Source: Hafnia alvei (GTDB taxonomy: Bacteria; Pseudomonadota; Gammaproteobacteria; Enterobacterales; Enterobacteriaceae). From it: a DNA stretch of 64,000 bases. The notes beneath the pieces were generated by a model. The model was not told the DNA's origin, did not search any database, and was given only the letters and a program-made list of their open reading frames with translations. Positions 36,131 through 45,551 of this stretch are shown here, in pieces. The stretch lies in NCBI RefSeq assembly GCF_034424155.1, contig NZ_CP139992.1, positions 186,001 through 250,000 of the forward strand. The letters are read 5' to 3'. Numbering within the stretch: position 1 is the first letter of the stretch; each line of letters opens with the position of its first letter. The translations under genes and the position numbers were made by a program.

Positions 36131-36159
36131 TTGTTCGATATACAGTACCTGTGGATTAT
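36131..36159 (+). promoter_or_regulatory. Candidate metE promoter
   Basis: -35 TTGTTC (36131-36136) and -10 GATTAT (36154-36159) are 17 bp apart. The match is moderate, as expected of an activator-dependent promoter under MetR. Confidence 0.4.
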
Positions 36160-36183
36160 GGATGTGTAAACATCTAGATGGCT
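36160..36183. promoter_or_regulatory. Tandem MetJ-type met boxes between metR and metE
   Basis: Three abutting octamers, GGATGTGT, AAACATCT and AGATGGCT, match the MetJ box AGACGTCT at 5, 6 and 6 of 8 positions. They lie immediately after the candidate metE -10 hexamer. MetJ with SAM would repress metE and perhaps metR. Confidence 0.55.
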
Positions 36184-36312
36184 ATACACATCATAATTCA
36201 AGTTGCAGATGCGTTGGTTAAGCTTGTTCACCCCTAGTGACATCGCGATCTACCTCCTAGGGACTGACAAGTTTTTCGCCGGTCTTCAACCCGAATTATT
36301 CAGCGTATAGCC
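36180..36312. repeat. MITE-like repeat with terminal inverted repeats in the metE leader
   Basis: A 133-bp element begins GGCTATAC (36180) and ends GTATAGCC (36312). The terminal inverted repeats extend imperfectly about 29 bp (roughly 21 matches), including AATTCAAGTTG against CAACCCGAATT. It also holds an internal CCCTAG/CTAGGG stem. The sequence resembles a dispersed repeat that I know from intergenic regions of Enterobacterales. A shorter relative lies at 50164-50240. Confidence 0.65.
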
Positions 36313-36377
36313 ACAATAATTCCGACGCCGAACGCGGCTATATCGGTGATATCTCTCTACATAATGGGGTAAGAATA

Positions 36378-38654
36378 ATGAGCGTAATCAATCACACTTT
36401 AGGTTTTCCGCGTGTCGGCCTGCGTCGCGAACTGAAAAAAGCACAGGAAAGTTACTGGGCGGGCACTATCTCTCAAGATGAACTACTGGCCGTGGGTAAA
36501 GAACTGCGTGCTCGTCATTGGCAACAGCAGCAGCAAGCGGGCGTTGATTTACTGCCGGTCGGCGATTTTGCATGGTATGACCATGTGTTAACCACCAGTC
36601 TGTTGCTGGGCAACGTACCTGCTCGTCATCAAAATGCAGACGGCTCAATCGATCTGGATACGCTTTTCCGCATCGGTCGTGGACGTGCACCAAGCGGCGA
36701 ACCTGCGGCGGCAGCTGAAATGACCAAATGGTTCAACACCAACTATCACTACATGGTTCCGGAATTCACGCAGGGGCAGAAATTTTCTCTGGGGTGGACG
36801 CAACTGTTAGAAGAAGTGGATGAAGCGTTGGCGTTGGGTCATAACGTCAAGCCAGTGCTGCTCGGGCCAATCACCTATCTGTGGCTCGGTAAGGTCAAAG
36901 GCGCACAGTTTGATCGCTTAGACCTTCTGCAAGATATTTTGCCGGTTTACCAGCAGGTTCTGAAAGCGCTGGCAGATCGCGGTATTGAATGGGTGCAAAT
37001 TGATGAGCCTGCGCTGGTGCTCGAATTACCGCAGGAATGGCTCGATGCTTATCAGCCAGCCTATCAAGCGTTGGCGGGGCAGGTGAAACTGCTGCTGACC
37101 ACCTATTTCGAAGGGATCAGCCATAACCTTGAAACCATCCGTTCGTTATCGGTTCAAGGCCTGCATGTTGATGCAGTGCACGGCAAAGATGACCTGAACG
37201 CCTTGCATAATGCGCTGCCGCAGGAGTGGGTATTATCGGTCGGTGCGATTAATGGCCGTAATGTATGGCGCGCTGATGTCAGCCAGTGGTTCGAGCGTAT
37301 TCAGCCGCTGGTGGCTCAGCGCCAAATTTGGGTGGGTTCTTCATGTTCCCTGCTGCATAGCCCGATTGATTTGAGCGTGGAAACACGTTTGGACGAAGAG
37401 GTGAAAAGCTGGTTTGCGTTTGCTCTGCAAAAATGTGCTGAGCTGGCGCTGTTAACTCAGGCAATTAACGAACCGGTTGCAGAGAATCTGCAAGCGTTAG
37501 CGGATTACAGCGCACCGATCCGTGCGCGTCGCAGCTCTCGCCGAGTGCATAACGCGCAGGTAGAGCAGCGTCTGGCAGCGATTACAGCGCGTGATAGCGC
37601 CCGTAACCAGCCTTATGAACAGCGCGCCGAAGCCCAGCGCAAGCGTTTCAATTTACCGTCATGGCCGACAACAACTATCGGCTCATTCCCGCAAACTACG
37701 GAGATCCGTGGCCTGCGTTTAGACTTCAAACAAGGCCGCGTTGATGGCAGCAACTATCGCACGGGCATCAGCGAACATATCAAGCAGGCCATTGCCGAGC
37801 AGGAACGTCTAGGTCTGGACGTGCTGGTGCATGGTGAAGCCGAACGTAATGACATGGTGGAATATTTTGGTGAGCATCTTGATGGCTTTGTGTTTACTCA
37901 AAATGGTTGGGTGCAGAGCTACGGTTCCCGCTGTGTTAAACCTCCGGTCATCATTGGTGATATTAGCCGCCCTGAAGCGATTACCGTTGAGTGGGCGAAA
38001 TATGCTCAGTCGCTAACGGACAAACCGGTGAAAGGCATGCTGACAGGACCGGTGACGATCCTCTGCTGGTCATTCCCGCGTGAAGATGTGACGCGTGAAA
38101 CCATTGCGAAGCAAATCGCGTTGGCATTGCGTGACGAAGTCGAAGATTTGGAAAAAGCAGGCATTGGTATTATTCAGATTGATGAACCCGCACTGCGTGA
38201 AGGTTTGCCGCTGCGTCGCTCTGATTGGCAGGCATATCTGGAGTGGGCGGTTGACGCCTTCCGACTGAATGCGGCCGTTGCACAAGACGACACCCAGATC
38301 CACACGCATATGTGTTACTGCGAGTTCAATGACATCATGGATTCTATCGCGGCGCTGGATGCCGATGTGATTACCATTGAGACCTCTCGCTCTGATATGG
38401 ATCTACTGGAGGCGTTTAAAGAGTTCGAATATCCAAACGAGATCGGCCCAGGCGTGTATGACATCCATTCGCCAAATGTGCCGAGCGTTGAGTGGATTGA
38501 AGATCTACTACGTAAAGCCGCGCAAAACATTCCGGCCGAGCGTCTGTGGGTAAACCCAGACTGTGGCTTGAAAACGCGTGCATGGCCAGAAACGCGCCAG
38601 TCATTGGCGAACATGGTTAAAGCGGCGCAGCGTCTGCGTGAGCTTGAGGCTTAA
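36378..38654 (+). CDS. metE: Cobalamin-independent methionine synthase MetE
   Basis: 758 aa zinc enzyme that transfers methyl from 5-methyltetrahydropteroyl-triglutamate to homocysteine. The N-terminal start [20 protein letters not shown] is typical. The zinc site in the C-terminal barrel is [11 protein letters not shown] plus NPDCGLKTR (Cys729). The N-terminal half is the old duplicate without zinc. MetE should be controlled by MetR and MetJ sites between 36131 and 36183; the repeat at 36180-36312 lies in its leader. Confidence 0.97.
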   Translation: MSVINHTLGFPRVGLRRELKKAQESYWAGTISQDELLAVGKELRARHWQQQQQAGVDLLPVGDFAWYDHVLTTSLLLGNVPARHQNADGSIDLDTLFRIGRGRAPSGEPAAAAEMTKWFNTNYHYMVPEFTQGQKFSLGWTQLLEEVDEALALGHNVKPVLLGPITYLWLGKVKGAQFDRLDLLQDILPVYQQVLKALADRGIEWVQIDEPALVLELPQEWLDAYQPAYQALAGQVKLLLTTYFEGISHNLETIRSLSVQGLHVDAVHGKDDLNALHNALPQEWVLSVGAINGRNVWRADVSQWFERIQPLVAQRQIWVGSSCSLLHSPIDLSVETRLDEEVKSWFAFALQKCAELALLTQAINEPVAENLQALADYSAPIRARRSSRRVHNAQVEQRLAAITARDSARNQPYEQRAEAQRKRFNLPSWPTTTIGSFPQTTEIRGLRLDFKQGRVDGSNYRTGISEHIKQAIAEQERLGLDVLVHGEAERNDMVEYFGEHLDGFVFTQNGWVQSYGSRCVKPPVIIGDISRPEAITVEWAKYAQSLTDKPVKGMLTGPVTILCWSFPREDVTRETIAKQIALALRDEVEDLEKAGIGIIQIDEPALREGLPLRRSDWQAYLEWAVDAFRLNAAVAQDDTQIHTHMCYCEFNDIMDSIAALDADVITIETSRSDMDLLEAFKEFEYPNEIGPGVYDIHSPNVPSVEWIEDLLRKAAQNIPAERLWVNPDCGLKTRAWPETRQSLANMVKAAQRLRELEA

Positions 38655-38848
38655 TAGGACGCTAGTTGCTTGAGTTTAATTATGTTTACTCAAGTTTGAT
38701 TTTAGGGGAATCGTAGGGATGGGGTCGTAGCAGCTTTAGCTGCCGGAGCGCCCCGCCCTGCGATAGCCCCGTGTATCTCGGTTTAATAAACGATCGATAA
38801 AATATCTTTGGTTTCGGATGCTGCGCAATGCGGCATCCGACTCATCAG
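38655..38848. other. Intergenic region after metE with hairpins
   Basis: CTTGAGT/ACTCAAG (38669-38675 with 38688-38694) may terminate metE. A GCAGC-TTTA-GCTGC palindrome (38730-38743) and GC-rich stretches follow. No coding sequence is convincing in this gap. Confidence 0.45.
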
Positions 38849-39337
38849 CTACAGGCATTGAGGAATCGCGACAAAGGAACTGCCGTCGTTGGTGGTGAGA
38901 TAGTAAGTTGCGTTTGCTGGCTGATAAATTAAATGCTTACCGCTGCGATATCCGCGCAGACTATCGACATCAGCACTGTACCAGCGCTCGTTGGCATTGT
39001 TTGGGCTTTTATCATAGGCGTCCCCACCGATACTTTTGTTTTCTAACAGTAAATTACTCGCCCAAATAGATTCTTGTGTATTTCCACTCCAGCCAAATCG
39101 CTTTGCTTTATCGGTGGTGACATAGCTGGCGGGTAGCTCTTGGTGCTGATTGATTTGGCGGATTAAAGAGCTCAAACCCTGAGTATCGTTTATGGTTGCT
39201 GAGGATTGATGCATGAGCTGTTCGTTGGCCTGACGTACCACGCTTTCGCAGTTAGGTAGCTGCCCCGACAAACTGGACGCAGAAAACACCAGCAACGCTG
39301 AAGCCAATAAGGTGTGATGGTATCTGATTTTTCTCAT
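38849..39337 (-). CDS. Secreted barnase-fold protein lacking catalytic residues
   Basis: 162 aa with a signal peptide (MRKIRYHHTLLASALLVFSASSLSG). The body is barnase-like: ELPASYVTTDKAKRFGW aligns with barnase 19-35, KSIGGD with 49-54, and WYSADVDSLRGYRSG with 71-85. But the catalytic residues are changed: Glu73 becomes Ser121, Arg87 becomes His135, and His102 becomes Asp151; Lys27 is also lost. Arg83 is kept (Arg131). Cys30 and Cys161 could form a disulfide. So it is probably not an active RNase. No barstar inhibitor gene is beside it. ATG 39337 with GGAGG upstream is the start; the frame runs on but without homology. Confidence 0.75.
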   Translation of the reverse strand: MRKIRYHHTLLASALLVFSASSLSGQLPNCESVVRQANEQLMHQSSATINDTQGLSSLIRQINQHQELPASYVTTDKAKRFGWSGNTQESIWASNLLLENKSIGGDAYDKSPNNANERWYSADVDSLRGYRSGKHLIYQPANATYYLTTNDGSSFVAIPQCL

Positions 39338-39645
39338 AATTTGCCTCCGTACGTAGCTAAACCTATGAATCAAACCGTCATGGAGCTGTTGCGTATAACG
39401 AGGCCACCACACGATGTGATGGCCTGCCGAATAGGGTGTTTTAGTTATGAGCAAAGAAAGAGGGTTTGTACGGAATGAATTCGTGTCTATCCATTCCTTA
39501 ACAATATAAAACCAAACAAAATGCAACAAAGCATTAACATAACGTGCCATGTGATGAAAAGGTCAAACCAAAGAACCTCTTGGCGCTAAAAGCTCTGTGT
39601 TATTCTCAAAAAAACTAAATCAAGCCTATTGATATCAAGGATGCA
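39338..39645. other. AT-rich divergent region between barnase-like gene and yijO
   Basis: No gene seen. A near-palindrome AGGCCA-C-CAC-ACGAT-GTG-A-TGGCCT (39401-39425; one mismatched pair) is the only clear structure and could be an operator or a leader hairpin for the barnase-like gene. The rest is AT-rich promoter-type sequence. Confidence 0.5.
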
Positions 39646-40509
39646 ATGCTGATGAGAGAACTTACCCATGCGCTGACGTTGTGGTTAAAGCAGCCTGAGC
39701 GGCAAGGACAGGTGTATTTTACGGGTAATCAGCAACCTGCACCGGAACTGGCATATCAGGTTAATTTCCCGCGCTTAGAACTGGTGTTAGAAGGCCAGCA
39801 AAAAATGAGGTGGGAGGACGTGCAAGGCGGTTCGGCTGAACATATTCTGCAAGCGGGTGACGCCCTGTTTGTTCCGGCCGGAGGGTGGAATAGCCCTGAA
39901 TGGAGTACACCGGTGACAACGTTGAGCATTTTGTTCGGCAAGCAGCAGCTTGGGTTTAGTTTACTAAGCTGGAACGGTGAGCAGTATCAGGATTTGGGTA
40001 AGCAAAATGTGGCGCGTCGTGGCCCGCGTGTGGGCTCATTTCTATTGCAGGCGCTAAATGAACTGACGTGGAACCAGCGCGATCAAAACACGGCGCGTTT
40101 CATCGTGAAGGGATTGATTAGTCATTGTTTAGATTTACTCGGCAGCCAGGTTCAGACCGCATCACGTAGTCAGGCGTTGTTTGACGCGGTGCGTCAGCAT
40201 GTTGATGAATTTTATCGCGATCCGTTAACCCGCGAGTCTGTTGCGCAGGCATTTTATATTTCGCCTAATTACCTTTCACATCTATTCCAAAAAGCGGGAG
40301 GCGTAGGTTTTAATGAATATCTCAACTACACGCGCCTTGAACAGGCCAAGCATTTGCTGAAACGCTACGATATGAAAGTAAAGGAAGTCGCTCATTCGTG
40401 TGGCTTTGTTGATAGTAACTACTTTTGTCGACTGTTTCGGAAAACTACCGAACGTTCTCCTTCGGAGTATCGCCGCCAGTATCGGAGTCAGTTATTGGAT
40501 AAGGCGTAG
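39646..40509 (+). CDS. yijO: AraC-family regulator YijO
   Basis: 287 aa. An N-terminal cupin-like sensing domain (LELVLEGQQ; LQAGDALFVPAGGWNSPEWSTPVTTLSILFGKQQLGFS) precedes a C-terminal double HTH (RESVAQAFYISPNYLSHLFQKAGGVGFNEYL and VKEVAHSCGFVDSNYFCRLFRKTTERSPSEYRRQY). It strongly resembles E. coli YijO, which also abuts frwD-pflC-pflD. Ligand and targets are unproven; the adjacent frw cluster is the obvious candidate. ATG 39646 is 4 nt from AAGGA; ATG 39652 has better spacing and may be the true start. Confidence 0.9.
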   Translation: MLMRELTHALTLWLKQPERQGQVYFTGNQQPAPELAYQVNFPRLELVLEGQQKMRWEDVQGGSAEHILQAGDALFVPAGGWNSPEWSTPVTTLSILFGKQQLGFSLLSWNGEQYQDLGKQNVARRGPRVGSFLLQALNELTWNQRDQNTARFIVKGLISHCLDLLGSQVQTASRSQALFDAVRQHVDEFYRDPLTRESVAQAFYISPNYLSHLFQKAGGVGFNEYLNYTRLEQAKHLLKRYDMKVKEVAHSCGFVDSNYFCRLFRKTTERSPSEYRRQYRSQLLDKA

Positions 40510-40534
40510 CAAAACAGGTTAGCGAATATTCTGT

Positions 40535-40879
40535 CTAGGCGATGTTGATGTGTGTTTCCTGCGGTGATGTGACGATCTTTTTCACCGCTGTTAATGTGCG
40601 CTCCGGGAAGCGCAGAAATGTGCTGATACTGCTGTGAACGCAGCGGCAATGGGTAAAGCGCTCGGCACCTTCCAGTTCTATATCGGCAATTAATAACACG
40701 ACATCCGCAGAGGCCACGTCGTGCTCTGATAGCAGATTTTCGATACCAAGTGCCCCTTGAGTTTCAATTTTTACCTGCCATTTTTCTTGTTGGCAGATTT
40801 TCTCCAATCGCTCTGCGGCCATATAGGTATGAGCTACGCCGCTAATGCAGCCGGTGACTGCAACCAGTTTGATGGTCAT
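40535..40879 (-). CDS. frwD: PTS fructose-like EIIB component FrwD
   Basis: 114 aa EIIB-fructose-type domain. The phosphocysteine is Cys11 in KLVAVTGCISGVAHTYMAAERLE, the signature of EIIB-Fru. It is convergent with yijO and follows pflC on the minus strand. The C-terminal stretch after residue 70 departs from the FrwB pattern. It works with FrwB and FrwC as one PTS, though why there are two EIIB proteins is not known. Confidence 0.9.
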   Translation of the reverse strand: MTIKLVAVTGCISGVAHTYMAAERLEKICQQEKWQVKIETQGALGIENLLSEHDVASADVVLLIADIELEGAERFTHCRCVHSSISTFLRFPERTLTAVKKIVTSPQETHINIA

Positions 40880-40904
40880 TTTCGTATCCTCGCAAGCACA
40901 CTCA

Positions 40905-41792
40905 TTACCCGCCCGTTATAACACGATATCCAGCCTTGATGGCCAGTTGCCGTATTGGTTCGATCTCTGCCTCGCTAGGTGCTACTACGTCGCTCATTTT
41001 ATAAGGGCGATTGAGCAGACGATATTTGGCCTCACCAAACTGATGAAACGGCAGTAAATGGATTTCGGGGAGTTTAAAAGGTGCCAAGAATTTTAATATG
41101 GCCTGAAAATTGTCTACGTCCAGCGTGTAGCCGGGAATAAGCGGCACACGTGGTATAAGTGGTATTCCTTCTTCTATCAGCCGAGTGAAATTACGTAAAA
41201 CACGTGGTTGGTGCATATTGAGCAGATTTTTCGCTCGTTCCTCATCCATAATTTTTAGATCAAACAGGATGGAATCACACTGCTTGGCCAGTTCGAGAAA
41301 CGTTGTGAGGCTGGTATCGCCTGCCGTTTCTATGGCGGTATTAATACCTAAATGTTTAAGCTGGGTGAGGAATTGGCGGGCAAAAGGCGCTTGCATCAGT
41401 ACCTCACCGCCAGAGAGGGTGACGCCCCCTCCAGACGAACGGAAAAATACGTCGTCTTTCAGCACTTCTTTCAAAAGATCGTCGAGCGAAATATCGCGCC
41501 CAATACGCTCCATCGCAGCGGCCGGACACTCATCGGCATTATTCAGACACGGCTGGCAATGCAGGCACTTGGCTTCGCGGCGTACGATGTGTATTTGGTT
41601 AGAAATAGATTCAGGGTTTGCGCACCACGGGCAGGTGTGCGGGCAGCCTTTGAAAAATACGACGGTGCGGATCCCGCCGCCGTCGTTAAGCGAATAACGT
41701 TGGATATTAAAGATCCGCGCCATATTGCTGGGCAAGCGCCCAGCGGATGTTGGCGGGTTAGAGCTGATGTGCCGTACGGCGAATGATGTCAT
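40905..41792 (-). CDS. pflC: Glycyl-radical enzyme activase PflC (radical SAM)
   Basis: 295 aa radical-SAM enzyme. The [4Fe-4S]/SAM motif is CPHTCPWC (CxxxCxxC) near the N-terminus, followed by a ferredoxin-like cluster CLHCQPCLNNADEC. FFRSSGGGVTLSGGEVLMQ is the typical activase GGE motif. It installs the glycyl radical on PflD. ATG 41792 (MTSFAVRHISSNPP) is chosen on family length; it overlaps the pflD 3' end by 35 bp. Confidence 0.93.
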   Translation of the reverse strand: MTSFAVRHISSNPPTSAGRLPSNMARIFNIQRYSLNDGGGIRTVVFFKGCPHTCPWCANPESISNQIHIVRREAKCLHCQPCLNNADECPAAAMERIGRDISLDDLLKEVLKDDVFFRSSGGGVTLSGGEVLMQAPFARQFLTQLKHLGINTAIETAGDTSLTTFLELAKQCDSILFDLKIMDEERAKNLLNMHQPRVLRNFTRLIEEGIPLIPRVPLIPGYTLDVDNFQAILKFLAPFKLPEIHLLPFHQFGEAKYRLLNRPYKMSDVVAPSEAEIEPIRQLAIKAGYRVITGG

Positions 41793-44055
41793 CTTGGATC
41801 TCCTTCGACAGCTCAACAAAGAAGGCGCTATAACCAGCCACACGCACTACGAGCCCCGCGTAATCTTGTGGTTTCTCCTGTGCGGCACGTAATGTCTCAG
41901 CATTCACCACGTTAAATTGAATATGTTGTAGCTTGAGCTTAGTAAATGCACCCAGAAAATCGGCGAGTTTATTCAGCCCAGCTTGCCCTTCGAGTGTGGA
42001 CGGAGTGAATTTCACGTTCAGCAATGTACCGTTTGAAAGCAGATAGTTATCCAATTTACTCACCGATTTGAGCACGGCGGTGGGCCCCTGTGCATCTTGA
42101 CCGAGCATCGGCGATAGCCCACCGTCGGCCAGCTGTTCACCTGCGTAACGCCCATCTGGCGTTGCGCCAACTACCGCACCGAGCGGAACATGGGCTGAAA
42201 CAGTATAGGAACCCGGTGTGAACTGCCCACCTCTAGGGTTGCGGTAGGTTTCAACTTCTTTGCAGTAAAAACGCAGTAGATCGGCGCTGATGTTATCCAC
42301 CACGTCGATATCGTTGCCGTACTTCTCAAAGCGATTGATAAGGCGGGCACGAATTTTCTCACCTTCTGGCGTTGCAAAGTTAGCCTTCAGTGTTGCAATC
42401 AGCTCATCAAAACTAAGTCGCTGTTGATCGAAGACCATGCCTTTCAACGCATGCAGAGAGTCGCTGAGATTCGCGATACCGATGCCTTGCACTCCCGAGA
42501 AATTGTAGCGCGCTCCCCCTTCGGTGATGTCTTTGCCGTTGCTGAGACAATCACTAATGAAGGATGAAAGCAGCGGTACCGGCGCCCAATCACGGTGGCC
42601 GATATCACAGATATTACTGCCTTGCGCCATCAATTTTACGTAGTGGCAAATTTTGTTGCGGATCTGTTCCAAGAGATCTTCGTAATGCAGATTAGCGTTG
42701 CCTTCATTTTCAAGCAGAACGATCTCCATGACTTTGAGTAGATTAAACATGGCAATGTCATGCAAGCCGTAGGTTTTGCCCGGAATAGAGAGTTCTACGC
42801 AGCCGACCACCGAATAATCTCGTGCGTCTTCTAGCGAAACGCCCCGATTCAAAAATGCAGGGACAACGACTTCATCGTTGAAGATCTGGGGAATACCCGT
42901 GCCGATGCGAATAGTTTCGGCAGTTTTCAACAGGAAAGGGCGGTCGATTAATTCATTCACACGCACGCCGAGGTTGGGCTGTGGAAGCTGAGTGCTTTGG
43001 TATGCGTCTAGGCATAAAAACGACAAGATGTTGACCGCACTGCGACCTGTTGCCGTTAGGCCACCCAGCAAGATGGTATAACCCGTTGGAAAACCAGCAA
43101 AATAGCGTGCGCTTGAGGTGGAGCGTAGCAGCACGATATCGTTGCATTTGATCCACAGTGATTCCAATAGTTCGCGCAGGAAAAGTGGGTCTTCGCCTTG
43201 ATTCAATGACGATTGATAGAAGGGCAGCATATATTGGTCAAAACGCCCTAGCGAAAGGGAGCTGGCGTTCGACTCATATTGCAAGATGATGTTCATATAC
43301 CAAAACAGCTGACAGGCCTGATAGAAATCCTGCGGAGGCTCAGTGGAAATGATGCCGGATACTTCTGCTATTGTGACCAGTTCTTGGCGACGACGCTCAT
43401 CAGGGCAAGCCAACGCCATTTCTTGCGCTAGCGCGCTATAACGCAGTATGTGGCGCTGCGAGGCTTCTAGCAGTAGAAAAGCAGCTTGATAAAAAGCGTT
43501 ATCAGGTTGCTCGGCGATCAGTAAGCGCATTTCGCTGACCAGCGCGCCTAGGCCATTTTTCAGCAGACGAGGGTAGTCAATGATGATGTGCCCTTGCCCT
43601 TTATCGGTTTGGTTAATACTGAAAATTTGCGTTTTTACTGCGGCCTTAACTTCATCGTCCATCTGCCCATTGATAAAGTCTTTCATTGAACGCTTTTCCC
43701 AATAAGGGAATAGCTGGTCACGGTAAATGGCTTTATCTGCCTCTGAGATCTCGAAGCGATCCTGTGGGCGAGTCGAAAATTGGTCTAGCTCTTTGAGAAG
43801 CCAATAGGGATCCATCTCCGGAGACATGATCCCTGCGCGTGGTTTAACGGTGCGGTTACCCGCAATTAACTCATCGGCTCGGATAGAGATCTCAACATGA
43901 TCGAGTATGTATGCGGTGGCTTTCGCTCGGCGCAAAATCGTTGGCTCGCCCTCAGTTTGCTGGTGGCTTGCGGTATAGAGCAAGGCTCGCTCCAGTGAAA
44001 TTTCTCTAGGGTTAGCAAACATCGCTGCTTTTAAGCGTTCGATACGAGCGGTCAT
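41758..44055 (-). CDS. pflD: Glycyl-radical enzyme PflD
   Basis: 765 aa glycyl-radical enzyme annotated in E. coli as formate acetyltransferase 2. The radical Gly741 sits in RVAGYSAFF and the active-site Cys is in VVGCVELS. That GCVE motif, with a single Cys followed by a Glu, is that of dehydratase/lyase-type members and not the adjacent Cys-Cys pair of true pyruvate formate-lyase, so it is probably not a PFL. The neighbouring PTS and aldolase suggest a phosphosugar substrate. Activated by PflC. Confidence 0.9.
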   Translation of the reverse strand: MTARIERLKAAMFANPREISLERALLYTASHQQTEGEPTILRRAKATAYILDHVEISIRADELIAGNRTVKPRAGIMSPEMDPYWLLKELDQFSTRPQDRFEISEADKAIYRDQLFPYWEKRSMKDFINGQMDDEVKAAVKTQIFSINQTDKGQGHIIIDYPRLLKNGLGALVSEMRLLIAEQPDNAFYQAAFLLLEASQRHILRYSALAQEMALACPDERRRQELVTIAEVSGIISTEPPQDFYQACQLFWYMNIILQYESNASSLSLGRFDQYMLPFYQSSLNQGEDPLFLRELLESLWIKCNDIVLLRSTSSARYFAGFPTGYTILLGGLTATGRSAVNILSFLCLDAYQSTQLPQPNLGVRVNELIDRPFLLKTAETIRIGTGIPQIFNDEVVVPAFLNRGVSLEDARDYSVVGCVELSIPGKTYGLHDIAMFNLLKVMEIVLLENEGNANLHYEDLLEQIRNKICHYVKLMAQGSNICDIGHRDWAPVPLLSSFISDCLSNGKDITEGGARYNFSGVQGIGIANLSDSLHALKGMVFDQQRLSFDELIATLKANFATPEGEKIRARLINRFEKYGNDIDVVDNISADLLRFYCKEVETYRNPRGGQFTPGSYTVSAHVPLGAVVGATPDGRYAGEQLADGGLSPMLGQDAQGPTAVLKSVSKLDNYLLSNGTLLNVKFTPSTLEGQAGLNKLADFLGAFTKLKLQHIQFNVVNAETLRAAQEKPQDYAGLVVRVAGYSAFFVELSKEIQDDIIRRTAHQL

Positions 44056-44126
44056 AGTGGACTCCGATCCGAGAATTCAGCGGGGAAAATGATTATGGAT
44101 TTAACAATCCACATCGGTTCCTGCAA

Positions 44127-44447
44127 TTAGGCCATTTGTGAAATATGGGACTCTATTTTGCCCATGATGGCATCTGCACGTTTAACCGCGTCGCTGATGT
44201 TGACGCGTACGATGGTTTTACCTTGGAATCTTTCCTCGAACTTGATGCCAATGTCTTTGGTTAAGATCACCATATCTGCAGATGCAACGTCTTCGGCCGT
44301 TAATTCGTTTTCTAATCCGATGGAGCCTTGGGTTTCAACTTTGCATTCCCAGCCTTTGGTTTTCGCCGCGCGTTCTAAGGCTTCAGCCGCCATATAAGTA
44401 TGGGCAACACCTGATGGGCAAGCGGTTACAGCGATAATCTTTGTCAT
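44127..44447 (-). CDS. frwB: PTS fructose-like EIIB component FrwB
   Basis: 106 aa EIIB with phosphocysteine Cys10 in IIAVTACPSGVAHTYMAAEALE. The other conserved part is VETQGSIGLENELTAEDVASADMVILTKDI. It lies between frwC and pflD; gaps of 21 bp and 71 bp suggest a common transcript. It passes phosphate to sugar entering through FrwC. Confidence 0.93.
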   Translation of the reverse strand: MTKIIAVTACPSGVAHTYMAAEALERAAKTKGWECKVETQGSIGLENELTAEDVASADMVILTKDIGIKFEERFQGKTIVRVNISDAVKRADAIMGKIESHISQMA

Positions 44448-44468
44448 AATGATGTCCTCAAAACAGAA

Positions 44469-45551
44469 TTAATTGATTTCAAAATCCAGATCTAAATCGT
44501 CTTCTTGATTCTCAGGTTGTACGGCCTGTTTTTTGGCTGCCAAACTTTTCAATAAGTTGACGCACAGCGCGGTAACCACCATGCCAACGGCCAACGCGGC
44601 GATATAACCAAGCTTTCCTTCAACGACAGGCAGAACGATAAGCCCTCCCCATCCTGCATAACACTGAGCGCCAAACAATGCAGCGGTTACCGCACCGCAG
44701 GCGGAGCCGATCATGATGGATGGGATTACCCGTAATGGGTCGGCGGCGGCAAAAGGTATTGCGCCTTCGGTGACGCCAACGCAGCCCATAAGTAACGCGG
44801 CTTTGCCTGCTTCTCTTTCTTCGGTGTTGTAGTATTTGCGGCCAATCAGGGTGGCAAAACCCAACCCAAGAGGCGGAATGGCAATCGCGACGGCGGCAAT
44901 GGCCACAACGCTATAAACGCCTTGAGCAACGCAGATAAGCATGAAGGCGTAGGCGACTTTGTTGACAGGGCCACCCATATCAAAAGCCAGCATGAGCCCC
45001 ATGATGACCGCAAGGACGACGATGCTTCCCTGCTGCATACCTTGTAACCAATGTGTCAGGCCTGAGGTGAGCGCACCAACGGGCTCGCCTAATCCCCACA
45101 TCATGATCCCCGCAGTCAGGAGAGTGCCGATAATTGGAATAACGAAGATAGGCATGACCGAACGTAGGATCTTGGGAACGGGGATCTTCTTGAGATAGAA
45201 CACGATGATACCGCCGATAATCCCAGCAATGATGGCCCCGAAAAAGCCCGCGCCAAATGAATTTCCTACCCATGCACCGATGGCGCAGGGAGCCAGCGCA
45301 GAGCGGTCGGCGATGGAATAGCCAATATAGGCAGCCAGAAAGGGCACCATCAATGTCAGACCAGCAACGCCGATATCAAATAGCTTTTTTAAATTGGGAT
45401 CGGTCGCTGCGTCGGGCACGGCACCTTTGCCGTACAACATGACGGACACGGCAAGTAGGATGCCGCCGGCGACGACAAAAGGGATCATGTGTGAGACGCC
45501 AGTCATTAAGTGCTGGCGGGTATTTTTAAGTATCTGAACCAACTCTTTCAT
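44469..45551 (-). CDS. frwC: PTS fructose-like permease EIIC FrwC
   Basis: 360 aa EIIC with about 9-10 transmembrane segments. Start MKELVQILKNTRQHLMTGVSHMIPFV is the EIIC-Fru signature; DMGGPVNKVAYAFML is the conserved cytoplasmic loop and GCVGVTEGAIPFAAADPLRVIPSIM carries the conserved Glu. ATG 45551 is chosen by family comparison (14 codons inside the longest frame). The sugar specificity is not known. First gene of the minus-strand frwC-frwB-pflD-pflC-frwD run. Confidence 0.93.
   Translation of the reverse strand: MKELVQILKNTRQHLMTGVSHMIPFVVAGGILLAVSVMLYGKGAVPDAATDPNLKKLFDIGVAGLTLMVPFLAAYIGYSIADRSALAPCAIGAWVGNSFGAGFFGAIIAGIIGGIIVFYLKKIPVPKILRSVMPIFVIPIIGTLLTAGIMMWGLGEPVGALTSGLTHWLQGMQQGSIVVLAVIMGLMLAFDMGGPVNKVAYAFMLICVAQGVYSVVAIAAVAIAIPPLGLGFATLIGRKYYNTEEREAGKAALLMGCVGVTEGAIPFAAADPLRVIPSIMIGSACGAVTAALFGAQCYAGWGGLIVLPVVEGKLGYIAALAVGMVVTALCVNLLKSLAAKKQAVQPENQEDDLDLDFEIN

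Noticed and set aside
44096-44111. TGGATT/AATCCA hairpin between frwB and pflD as a terminator
   Set aside because: Stem is only 6 bp with no T-run, and the genes on both sides belong to one pathway, so termination there is unlikely.
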